From: Candidatus Pacearchaeota archaeon
Lineage (GTDB): Bacteria > Patescibacteriota > Minisyncoccia > Minisyncoccales > Minisyncoccaceae
NCBI GenBank assembly: GCA_035404185.1
Contig: DAONGN010000001.1
Coordinates: 503,408-567,407 of the forward strand
DNA: 64,000 bases
Reading direction: 5' to 3'
Shown here piece after piece: positions 43,813 to 51,200 of this stretch (position 1 is the first letter of the stretch; every line of letters starts with the position of its first letter). The notes under the pieces were generated by a model. The model was not told the origin of the DNA, did not search any database, and saw only the letters and a list, made by a program, of their open reading frames with translations. A program made the translations under genes and the position numbers.

Positions 43813-44044
43813 GCTGACTCACCTCCTTAAGTGTTTCGGAAGAGATACTCTTTCCGAGTAATGTGATTAATCTTTCTTGCTGATCAGCAGTCGTGCAACA
43901 AACCTCAATACGTTTGTACCGATGTTTGATTTGATTCCTTCCTATTTCAATGAAAAGGGGGTCATCCTTCAGTGCTCGAAATGCCCAATCTGGATAAACC
44001 AGCTTGGAGAAAGTTCCTTTCTTTTTTTCTTGATCTCTTGTCAT
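43799..44044 (-). CDS. Small hypothetical protein, coupled to the next ORF
   Basis: The ATG at 44044 is chosen for the GGGAG eight bases upstream. The 81-residue product is basic and helical (QIKHRYKRIEVCC). It is GC-richer than thpR. With the 43528-43812 frame it forms a pair sharing the R-I/V-E-V/I-x-C pattern, so the two may be related. No function is proposed. Confidence 0.45.
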   Translation of the reverse strand: MTRDQEKKKGTFSKLVYPDWAFRALKDDPLFIEIGRNQIKHRYKRIEVCCTTADQQERLITLLGKSISSETLKEVSQLASS

Positions 44045-44110
44045 CAAACGATCTCCCAAGAATGTTTGAAAATAACTGTTATAAAAGCATCGTATCTAAA
44101 TTTAAACTCT

Positions 44111-44138
44111 TTGTCAAAATAAGTATATTGTGTATAAT
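44111..44138 (+). promoter_or_regulatory. Leaderless promoter of the PHP gene
   Basis: TTGTCA (44111-44116), a 16-base spacer and TATAAT (44133-44138) end six bases before the ATG at 44145. A GTG start at 44130 would lie upstream of the -10 box, so it is rejected. Confidence 0.65.
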
Positions 44139-44144
44139 AAAACC

Positions 44145-44795
44145 ATGAAAATAGATTTACACTGCCATACTAAATATTCCTACGATGCTTCTTCGAGTTT
44201 AGAAAAAATAATCACCTATGCTAAAGAAGTCGGCCTTGATGGAATAGCGATTACCGACCATGAAAACACTAAAGGCTGGGCCGAAGCAATCAAACTAGGA
44301 AAAAAACACAATTTCCTTATTATTCTTGGAGAAGAAATGAAAACAACCAAAGGAGATGTTTTGGGATTATTCTTAAAACAACAAATTGACGGATACAAAA
44401 AAGACCCAAGATGGGTCATGGAAGAGATAAAGAAGCAAGGAGGATTAGTAATTATTCCCCATCCTTTTCATGGAGCTGAAGGATTCAAAGACGATATTAC
44501 TAAATATCTTGATTTGGTTGATGCGATTGAAGTCTTCAACGGAAGAAAGCCAGGAACTAGTCCTGACACCAAAGCAATGGAATTTGCAAAACAATACAAT
44601 CTAGGAATGACTGCTGGCGGTGATTCCCATTATTATAAAGCTATTGGCTATACATACACTGAATTCAATGGAACCACAGAAGAAGATTTAAAGCAATCTA
44701 TATTAAATAAGCAAACAAAAATCAATGGGAAAAAATCTCCATTGATTTATATCATTACTCCTTTACTATCTAAAATAGGAATTCTAAAAAAATAG
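44145..44795 (+). CDS. PHP-domain phosphoesterase
   Basis: The PHP metal site is visible: DLHCHTKYSYDAS at the start, AITDHEN, ILGEEM, IPHPFHG and GGDSH. Length 216. PHP enzymes hydrolyse phosphate esters or nucleotides with two or three metals; the substrate of this one is not evident. It is the only plus-strand gene in this stretch and has its own leaderless promoter. Confidence 0.8.
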   Translation: MKIDLHCHTKYSYDASSSLEKIITYAKEVGLDGIAITDHENTKGWAEAIKLGKKHNFLIILGEEMKTTKGDVLGLFLKQQIDGYKKDPRWVMEEIKKQGGLVIIPHPFHGAEGFKDDITKYLDLVDAIEVFNGRKPGTSPDTKAMEFAKQYNLGMTAGGDSHYYKAIGYTYTEFNGTTEEDLKQSILNKQTKINGKKSPLIYIITPLLSKIGILKK

Positions 44796-44825
44796 ACGTA
44801 ACCCTGTGCGGATTACGTCATTTAT
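44795..44825 (+). terminator. Terminator of the PHP gene
   Basis: GACGTAA (44795-44801) pairs with TTACGTC (44813-44819), followed by ATTTATTT. The stem begins at the stop codon. Confidence 0.55.
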
Positions 44826-44839
44826 TTACCTTGAATCAT

Positions 44840-45499
44840 TTAATTATCGAAAAAGTCGATAACGTCTTTTAAGGAAGAAAATATTCCATCGGCCTTGGAA
44901 AAGTTTTGTTTGACTGAATACTCGTTCGGAATAGCGAAACAATGTATTCCAGCACCCTTTGCTGCTTCTAACCCGTACTCAGTATCTTCAATTGCCCAGC
45001 ATTGATCAGGCCTAAGCCCGAGCTTCTCTGTGGCAAGAATATATGTATCTGGCCAAGGCTTACTTCTTGCAACATCATTGCCAGCTACGAAGTTTGGGAA
45101 ATACTTTAAGAAGTCGTTCATCATTAATTTCATTGCGACTTCTTCCCTGTCTCCGCCCGAACAAAGCATCACCCTGAACTGATGGTTAGCAATAAAGTGC
45201 TCGACTATCTCCCGAGCATATGGCAGTAGAGGCATAGCTTTTTCGCTAAACCATTTTTCGAGTAGCTTTTTCTTTTTCTCCCAGAGATATCCTATCTCAA
45301 CATTGAGATTGAAATCCCTGATCAATTCCTGATCGATTTGTTTACCGCTTTTACCAGCGTATCCGAAATAAATTTCCTTGGTGAGTTCAATACCAAACTC
45401 TCGTAGTGGTATAACCCATCCTTGCCATTGGTAATACTCACTGTCAAAGAGCACACCATCAAGGTCAACGATAAGACCAATAATGTCTTCTTTCATCAT
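44840..45499 (-). CDS. HAD-family phosphatase (beta-phosphoglucomutase-like), GC-rich paralog
   Basis: Residues include the HAD motif I DLDGVLFDSEYY, a motif II CSGGDREE, motif III SKPWPD and motif IV EDTEYGL. The start at 45499 has AAGGAG five bases upstream. It is very similar to the protein at 46418-47077, in the cap (GIELTKEIYFGYAGK) and core, but its codons are GC-richer and it has a Shine-Dalgarno sequence. Substrate unknown; sugar phosphates are typical. Confidence 0.85.
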   Translation of the reverse strand: MMKEDIIGLIVDLDGVLFDSEYYQWQGWVIPLREFGIELTKEIYFGYAGKSGKQIDQELIRDFNLNVEIGYLWEKKKKLLEKWFSEKAMPLLPYAREIVEHFIANHQFRVMLCSGGDREEVAMKLMMNDFLKYFPNFVAGNDVARSKPWPDTYILATEKLGLRPDQCWAIEDTEYGLEAAKGAGIHCFAIPNEYSVKQNFSKADGIFSSLKDVIDFFDN

Positions 45500-45602
45500 G
45501 ATTCTCCTTTTCAAACAACAATAATGTTCTGATTACAATTAATCATTAAACCAGAATAAGACTAATATAAACAATTATAGTGTTTTGTCAAACTACTAAC
45601 CC

Positions 45603-45630
45603 TTGACATTTTACCAAATATTATTATAAT
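45603..45630 (+). promoter_or_regulatory. Consensus promoter of the 50-residue gene
   Basis: TTGACA (45603-45608), 16-base spacer, TATAAT (45625-45630). Both boxes match the sigma70 consensus fully. Confidence 0.8.
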
Positions 45631-45648
45631 AAATGTAGGAGGAATGTT

Positions 45649-45801
45649 ATGGATCGTTCAGATGCTATATTTATCCCATTAGTAATCATAGCAGGGATAT
45701 TGACGATAACAGGACTCACCACAAAGAATTATCTTCTTTTATTTATGGTAGTGCTACTCATTTTTATCCCAGCATTTGATGCTTTCGAAAGTATTTCATA
45801 A
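45649..45801 (+). CDS. Small two-TM membrane protein
   Basis: ATG at 45649 follows AGGAGG by six bases. The 50-residue product has two hydrophobic helices with a TTKNY turn and a polar end (FDAFESIS). A perfect promoter and a terminator bracket it, so it is a highly expressed monocistronic gene. I do not recognise the family. It lies convergent-free between two HAD paralogs. Confidence 0.7.
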   Translation: MDRSDAIFIPLVIIAGILTITGLTTKNYLLLFMVVLLIFIPAFDAFESIS

Positions 45802-45804
45802 AAA

Positions 45805-45840
45805 CCGGACATGGATAAACCATTATCCGGCTCTTTTTTT
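45805..45840 (+). terminator. Terminator of the 50-residue gene
   Basis: CCGGA (45805-45809) and TCCGG (45826-45830) pair, followed by CTC and seven T. Confidence 0.75.
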
Positions 45841-45883
45841 ATTGAGAAACGTGATATTCGATTATTCTCCGTCAATACCGATA

Positions 45884-46405
45884 TTATTTACTCACCAATA
45901 TACTACCAATAACAATTAAAGCCGCTCCAGTGACCACCTTAATTCTTGCGTCAGGAGCTGGAAGCTCATGCAATATTGCTATTCCCAAAAAGACTGCAAT
46001 CAATGTATTTGTATTATAAATAGGAACTAATTTGGCTGCTTCTACTCCAGTAGAAAAAGCCAAAAAGGTAAAAATCATGCCTATTGCCCAAAGGGCACCC
46101 GATAAAAATCCTAATATTAAAACTGCAGGAGTAATCATAACTCCTGTTTCTTTTAAAGCTAAAATAACGTAAATGATTATAATTCCCATTATTACAAAAC
46201 CAGCAGTCTTCATTAAGAAACTTAGATTTTCTGTTTTAATTAAAAAAAATAAAAGAAACACCAACATTATTCCCGCAAACATTAACAATGAAGCATTAGC
46301 AGGTTGAATCTTTAAATATTTTTCTGAAGTGACTACTTTTGAAATAACGGCGTAGGTTCCAAAAAAAAGAGAACTAATCAAGCCGTAAATTAACCATGTT
46401 GGCAT
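45884..46405 (-). CDS. EamA/DMT-family transporter, small
   Basis: A 173-residue protein of five membrane helices in the EamA style (LIYGLISSLFFGTYAVISK, then ALWAIGMIFTFLAFSTG and LVPIYNTN). A full EamA carrier has ten helices, so this may work as a dimer. It lies between the two HAD paralogs, 12 bases from the AT-rich one, so it may export or import the same sugar phosphate metabolite; this is an inference. Confidence 0.7.
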   Translation of the reverse strand: MPTWLIYGLISSLFFGTYAVISKVVTSEKYLKIQPANASLLMFAGIMLVFLLFFLIKTENLSFLMKTAGFVIMGIIIIYVILALKETGVMITPAVLILGFLSGALWAIGMIFTFLAFSTGVEAAKLVPIYNTNTLIAVFLGIAILHELPAPDARIKVVTGAALIVIGSILVSK

Positions 46406-46417
46406 ATTTTTATTAAT

Positions 46418-47077
46418 TTAATTATTAAAAAATTCAACCACCTCTTTTAATGAAGAAACAACCTTATCGGCTTTTGAAAAGTCTTGTTTTTCTGAATATT
46501 CATTAGGGATAACAAAACAATTAACGCCAGCTGATTTAGCAGATTGCAATCCATATTGAGTATCTTCGAAGGCTAAACACTCTTCTGGTTTCAATCCTAA
46601 CTTTTCTGCTGCATATAAATAAATATCGGGCCATGGCTTACTTCTTGCGACATCACTTCCCGCAGCAATAACTGAGAAATACTTAATAAAATCATTCTTT
46701 TCTAGTTTTGTGATGATTTCTTCTGTATCTCCTCCTGAACACAATGCGACTTTAAATCGAGAATTGTTTGCAAAATATTCAGCTGCCTCTTTGGCATAAG
46801 GCATTAAAGGCATAGCTGCTTCGCTAAACCATTTTCCGATTAAAGGTTGTTTTGCCTTTAAAAGCGTTCCAATTTCAATATTCAAATTAAAATCTTTGAT
46901 TAATTCTTCATCAATCTGTTTTCCATTCTTTCCTGCGTACTTAAAATACATCTCTTTGGTTAATTCTATCCCATATTCTCTTAATGGTTCAACCCAACCT
47001 TGCCATTGATAGTATTCACTATCAAACAACACACCATCTAAATCAAATATTATTCCCTTTATATCTTCTTTGTTCAT
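46418..47077 (-). CDS. HAD-family phosphatase (beta-phosphoglucomutase-like), AT-rich paralog
   Basis: Same motifs as the GC-rich copy: DLDGVLFDSEYY, CSGGDTEE, SKPWPD, EDTQYGL. The start at 47077 (MNKEDIKG) is chosen because the longer frame adds a non-family extension; a TATAAT lies 17 bases before it and no Shine-Dalgarno sequence is visible. It is likely the native copy. Next gene is the EamA protein. Confidence 0.85.
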   Translation of the reverse strand: MNKEDIKGIIFDLDGVLFDSEYYQWQGWVEPLREYGIELTKEMYFKYAGKNGKQIDEELIKDFNLNIEIGTLLKAKQPLIGKWFSEAAMPLMPYAKEAAEYFANNSRFKVALCSGGDTEEIITKLEKNDFIKYFSVIAAGSDVARSKPWPDIYLYAAEKLGLKPEECLAFEDTQYGLQSAKSAGVNCFVIPNEYSEKQDFSKADKVVSSLKEVVEFFNN

Positions 47078-47133
47078 TTTCTTAATTTTAATATTATACT
47101 CCAATAATACATTATGTTTTATTTTAAGGCAAT

Positions 47134-47158
47134 AAAAAAAGGAGAACTTGGTGTCTCC
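47134..47158 (-). terminator. Terminator of the MIPS-PBP fusion gene
   Basis: GGAGA (47141-47145) and TCTCC (47154-47158) pair; a run of seven T follows on the minus strand. Confidence 0.6.
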
Positions 47159-47161
47159 TGC

Positions 47162-49105
47162 CTATGCTGTTGATTTTATAGGACTTATTGTATAATTTTC
47201 TCCGCAAAGGAAATGACCATAGAGTCCTTCCTGTAGATAGCTGGCTAGAATGTGCTTATTGCTATTGACTGAAGATTTTTTGATCTTCTTGTTTGAATCA
47301 ACGGTCACTACCGGAACGATAATGTCATTGATATCAAGAGCAAAAACTTGTTCTGTTCCACGGTTACCGAAAGTAATTACTCCGGTGCTTCCTGAAAGAA
47401 TTGCCTTCTTCATTGTTTCATGATCCGTGTGTTTGCAAACCACTACTTCAATGTCTTTCTGACAAGCAAGTTTTTTGATTCCCTCAATTCTCAAATCGTA
47501 TCCATAGTGGGATTCCTTTTGTCGTAAAACGACCACTCGGGAAATGTCCACTCTTGATACCAACTCCTGGAAAAGTTCCTGGCCCAGAACAAATTCGTCC
47601 ATTCCTACATAGCCACAAATGTTGGGCAGTGCAGACGCGTATTCCTTGTCCGGAGGAACATTGATTCCGTAGAGATTGATCTCTGGGTAAGCTTTGAGAA
47701 TGTTGATTATCTTTCCTTTGAAATTCCGTTCTGTTATACAGAAGGAAAGGAATAGATTCTTCTCGTATCCGGGACCAAAGCTGTGCAGTCTGGCAGTTGC
47801 CTTCTCGATGAGTTTGATAAGCTCATTGGTATCATCGTAGCTGTCTTCCAGAGATGTTACTTCCAGATGAATTCCCGCATCGTTTGCTTGCTGCTTGGCT
47901 TCCTGACAAATCGAAGTCCATACTTCGGAATAGTCTTCGCCAGAATTGGCAAAGTCTTTTGTTCGGGAAGGAGCAATCATGATGTTTCGGCAACCATCGG
48001 AAATGAATTTCTCCATCTCTTCGCGAGCCTTGTCATCATTCACTTGCTGGGGTGGATGCTTCATGAAGTAGGAACAGGCGGGCAAAATGGCTCCGCTCAG
48101 ACCTCGATCAAGAGCAATCCGCAGAATCCTGATAGCATCAATGATACATCCGGCTGAATTAGGAGAGTCTTCTACCGACAGTTTGAGTTCAAGGCTCATC
48201 GGAACATCTCCGAATTGATTCCCCTTGATGCTGATATCGGCAATCTTGTTGTCCTTCAGAGCATAGTTATATCCACTTGGTCCAGCATAAAACTTGCTTT
48301 TAGACAACCTCTCTCTTAAGAGACATTGAATGGCCTCTCCCTTGGAAATTACCTTTGTGATGTTTCTTATTTTTAGCAACATATTTAAGAAATCTGTGTT
48401 GCCACCGATATTATCCTGATAGGTCTCCGTAATACGAATCCCTCTCTTTACAAAAAGATCGACGAGAGAACGGTGGACAATAGTCGATCCCACTTGGGAT
48501 TTTACATCGTCACCGATACAAGGCAGTCCGGCTTCCTTGAATCTGCTTTCCCAGACATTGTCAGAAACAATGAATATAGGCATGCAGTTGATGAAAGCAC
48601 AATTTGCCTTGAGTGCGGCTTCCGCATAATACTCGACAGCTTTCTGACTGCCAACCGGGAGGTAACAAATCAATATTTGCGCACCCGATTTGATAAGCTC
48701 TGCAGCCACATCAACCGACTCTTCGTCTGAGACGACGAAAGTTTGGTCCGGTGGATAATTAACCATATGAGGAGCAACGCCATCGAGCACTGGGCCCATT
48801 TTGACGGTTACTCCTGACAATGGAATATTCGGGCAAAAAACTTTTGTGCAGTTAGGCTTTTCGAAAATAGCCTGACTCACATCTTTGCCGACTTTTCTCT
48901 TGTCTACATCAAAGGCAGTCACAACTTCAATGTCTGAAATCGTGTATCCACCAATGGTGTTGTGCATCAAGCCATCCACTACTCGGCTATCATCTTTCAC
49001 TGTTTTGTAATAGTGAATTCCCTGAAAAAGGGATGAAAAACAGTTTCCGACTCCGATAACCGCGATCTTAATCTTTTTCTTTGCGTTGTTGACATTTTGC
49101 ATCAT
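47162..49105 (-). CDS. MIPS paralog fused to a LacI/periplasmic-binding-type domain
   Basis: Residues 1-370 are a myo-inositol-1-phosphate synthase: VIGVGNC near the N-terminus, CMPIFI, DDVKSQVGSTI, NIGGNTDFLNM and VEDSPNSAGCIIDA. A linker of about 40 residues leads to residues 420-647, a type 1 periplasmic-binding/LacI sugar-binding domain (YGINVPPD, GYVGMDE, SHYGYDLRIEGI, then VITFGNRGTE). No DNA-binding domain is attached. The start at 49105 has TTGGAG six bases upstream. It is GC-richer than the AT-rich MIPS at 51201, and the C-terminal domain is close to the divergent gene at 49277. Binding of inositol or its phosphate is an inference. Confidence 0.75.
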   Translation of the reverse strand: MMQNVNNAKKKIKIAVIGVGNCFSSLFQGIHYYKTVKDDSRVVDGLMHNTIGGYTISDIEVVTAFDVDKRKVGKDVSQAIFEKPNCTKVFCPNIPLSGVTVKMGPVLDGVAPHMVNYPPDQTFVVSDEESVDVAAELIKSGAQILICYLPVGSQKAVEYYAEAALKANCAFINCMPIFIVSDNVWESRFKEAGLPCIGDDVKSQVGSTIVHRSLVDLFVKRGIRITETYQDNIGGNTDFLNMLLKIRNITKVISKGEAIQCLLRERLSKSKFYAGPSGYNYALKDNKIADISIKGNQFGDVPMSLELKLSVEDSPNSAGCIIDAIRILRIALDRGLSGAILPACSYFMKHPPQQVNDDKAREEMEKFISDGCRNIMIAPSRTKDFANSGEDYSEVWTSICQEAKQQANDAGIHLEVTSLEDSYDDTNELIKLIEKATARLHSFGPGYEKNLFLSFCITERNFKGKIINILKAYPEINLYGINVPPDKEYASALPNICGYVGMDEFVLGQELFQELVSRVDISRVVVLRQKESHYGYDLRIEGIKKLACQKDIEVVVCKHTDHETMKKAILSGSTGVITFGNRGTEQVFALDINDIIVPVVTVDSNKKIKKSSVNSNKHILASYLQEGLYGHFLCGENYTISPIKSTA

Positions 49106-49174
49106 AATCAACTCCAATAGTAATCTCAAAATACTGTTACGTTTCCTAGTAATTTAGCTAAGAAACATAATATT

Positions 49175-49212
49175 ATTATACAATATATCTATACTATTTG
49201 TCAATATTGACG
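49175..49212. promoter_or_regulatory. Divergent promoter with shared palindrome
   Basis: GTCAATATTGAC (49200-49211) is a perfect 12-base palindrome. It overlaps the minus-strand -35 TTGACA (49199-49204; -10 TATAAT 49175-49180, spacer 18) and a possible plus-strand -35 TTGACG (49207-49212). One protein bound here could affect both genes. The plus-strand -10 is not clear. Confidence 0.5.
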
Positions 49213-49276
49213 TAATCCCCAATTTATACCATATTATAACCAGCAACCTTCAACTAAAAGTTTGCTGAGGTGAGTC

Positions 49277-50161
49277 ATGAAACTCAGAGAAGACTTGATC
49301 ATACTGACTACGCACAGCCGAATTGATCCGGCCCAAAAACATTCTTCAGTCTGGAGGCAAATTGCCGAAGGATTTGGAAATTATGTCGAGTATAATTCTT
49401 CAATTTCCTGTCTTATTCACTCTCTTCACGAGAATTACAGCGACATTGAGGAATACCTACAGACGGTACCGAAATCAAAAGCAAAAAATCCAGGAGCGAT
49501 GGTTCTTCCTCTGACCCCTCAGCAGGGAGAATACGAAGAACGACTTCTCAAAATGCTCGAAGCATATGAAGGGTTCATCGTTGCAATAAACGTCCCTCCG
49601 GATATCAATGCAAAGGAGCGACTCAAAAACCTACGTGGATACGTAGGCATGAATGAAGTCGACGCTGGCAAAATGGCAGCAAAAGCGTTACTGTCTCGCT
49701 ACTCAAAGCCCAGCTGCATTTACGTGCCACGCGATAAGCCTATGCACTACGGATACGACCTGAGAATTGCGGGCATCAAGGATATAGCCAAGCCGGTCAA
49801 TATCACTGTCTGCGAAATTGACATTAACAATGAGAAAAATTCTCATGTTATCTGTCAAGCAATGGAATCTGCAGTCTTCGTCACTCTCGGTCCAGTCGGA
49901 ACTTCCTTCGCCCAGAAAGTAAAAAAGGAATTCCCTGAAAAAGTCCTTGGTATCGTCGCCATGGATCTTAACCCAGAGACCGCAGCCGGCATCAGATCGA
50001 GAGACATAATCTGTGCTCTCATCCAGCATCCCCGCGAACAAGGAGCAAAAGCTGCCGAGTTGGCAATCAAATTGCTGACCAAGCAAGTAACCGCCCCGTA
50101 TACCGAAATATTTTGTGGTCCGACTCTGGTCGACCTCAACAATCTCTCGGTCTTCGAATGA
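49277..50161 (+). CDS. Stand-alone type 1 periplasmic-binding/LacI-type domain protein
   Basis: A 294-residue protein with an N-terminal IILTTHSRID start and the same GYVGMNE, MHYGYDLRIAGI and later VTLGPVGTSF motifs as the C-terminal domain of the MIPS fusion. No signal peptide or HTH is visible, so it is probably cytosolic. GAGGTGA lies four bases before the ATG. It is transcribed away from the fusion gene. A ligand-sensing partner is the likeliest role. Confidence 0.65.
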   Translation: MKLREDLIILTTHSRIDPAQKHSSVWRQIAEGFGNYVEYNSSISCLIHSLHENYSDIEEYLQTVPKSKAKNPGAMVLPLTPQQGEYEERLLKMLEAYEGFIVAINVPPDINAKERLKNLRGYVGMNEVDAGKMAAKALLSRYSKPSCIYVPRDKPMHYGYDLRIAGIKDIAKPVNITVCEIDINNEKNSHVICQAMESAVFVTLGPVGTSFAQKVKKEFPEKVLGIVAMDLNPETAAGIRSRDIICALIQHPREQGAKAAELAIKLLTKQVTAPYTEIFCGPTLVDLNNLSVFE

Positions 50162-50200
50162 ACAGCCTTTTATTTGTTCATTCTTTTTTTATACAAAAAA

Positions 50201-50218
50201 CACCCTCTTTCGAGGGTG
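50201..50218 (-). terminator. Terminator of the CDP-alcohol phosphotransferase operon
   Basis: CACCCTC (50201-50207), loop TTTC and GAGGGTG (50212-50218). On the minus strand six T follow. The plus-strand gene ends just before with an ATGAACA/TGTTCAT stem and T-run. Confidence 0.75.
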
Positions 50219-50224
50219 CTCTCT

Positions 50225-50830
50225 TTATTGTTTATTTATCGAGATTGCTGAGTGGAATCTTTGAAGCGCAGTAAAGTTTGCTAAAATGGCAATTACCGCC
50301 ACAACGTAAGTCATATACAAATAGTTAGGATAAATAACTCCTAAAATCAAAGCAATGAAAATTAAAATTAATCTCTCCCCTCTTGATAATAATCCCCCTT
50401 TCAGTTCCTGATTAACTAAATCTTTTTCTTTAGCCGCTGCCTTAACATAAGTTGTAACCACTGAACCAAAGATTGCTAGATATACCCAAGCCTGTCCAGG
50501 GATTATAAATGTTGGAAGAGCTAAGAAAAACATTCCAAAGAAAATAATACCTTCGACATATCTATCAAAAACAGTATCCAAATATGCTCCAACTTTACTC
50601 GACATATTTTTAGCTCTAGCTACCGCTCCATCAATAAAATCCAAACCAGCCGCAACTAAGAAAAATACAATTGCCCAAATTAGATTCTCCTTAATCATGT
50701 ACCATAATCCAACTAAAGCAAAAATTCCTGAAAGATAGGTGTATTGATTAGGAGTCAATGGTAAAGCACCAAAAATCTTACCAACCAATTTTTCTAAATC
50801 TTTAAACCAATGTCTTTTTGTATCTAACAT
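50225..50830 (-). CDS. CDP-alcohol phosphatidyltransferase, likely inositol-phosphate type
   Basis: The family motif D-x2-D-G-x2-A-R-x8-G-x3-D-x3-D is complete (DFIDGAVAR ... GAYLDTVFDR). About six membrane helices occupy 201 residues. The family joins an alcohol to CDP-diacylglycerol or a similar donor. In the same operon as MIPS the alcohol is plausibly inositol-1-phosphate, as in the actinobacterial and archaeal PIP synthases; this is inference. Preceded by PadR after 51 bases. Confidence 0.8.
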   Translation of the reverse strand: MLDTKRHWFKDLEKLVGKIFGALPLTPNQYTYLSGIFALVGLWYMIKENLIWAIVFFLVAAGLDFIDGAVARAKNMSSKVGAYLDTVFDRYVEGIIFFGMFFLALPTFIIPGQAWVYLAIFGSVVTTYVKAAAKEKDLVNQELKGGLLSRGERLILIFIALILGVIYPNYLYMTYVVAVIAILANFTALQRFHSAISINKQ

Positions 50831-50881
50831 ATTTTTAATAATTATTTATTATTTATTAAAACTAAAACAGCTAAAAAGCTG

Positions 50882-51181
50882 TTATAGTTTCTGTATTAAA
50901 TTTGAAGAATAGGCTTTCATTGCTTCTAATTCTTTCAATCCTTTTTCAGTAGTTTTGTAGGCCTTCTTGCCAGCATTTCTTTCACGACTAACATATTTAT
51001 CACTCTTTAATCTAAATAAAACACTTTTAACCATTAACTCATTAGGAAGAAAACCGAACTTCTCGAAAATCAATCTTGAAACATCTTCTTCTTTAACTTC
51101 AACTTCCTTACCTAAAGAAAGAATGAATGTCCATAGATTGCCTTCAGTAACTGAATTGATGAATCTTTTGTTTGGTTCCAT
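50882..51181 (-). CDS. PadR-family transcriptional regulator, in the MIPS operon
   Basis: A 99-residue winged-helix protein (LWTFILSLGKE, then VKSVLFRLKSDKYVSRE and KAYKTTEKGLKEL). It lies between MIPS and the CDP-alcohol gene on the same strand. A perfect palindrome covers the MIPS promoter 1.2 kb upstream, so it may be the repressor of its own operon. A paralog is encoded at 53143-53445. Confidence 0.75.
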   Translation of the reverse strand: MEPNKRFINSVTEGNLWTFILSLGKEVEVKEEDVSRLIFEKFGFLPNELMVKSVLFRLKSDKYVSRERNAGKKAYKTTEKGLKELEAMKAYSSNLIQKL

Positions 51182-51200
51182 AGTTTTTTATTTTATTATA

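Noticed and set aside
44130..44145. GTG start of the PHP gene at 44130
   Set aside because: It lies upstream of the -10 box, so it cannot be in the transcript; ATG 44145 fits the leaderless pattern.
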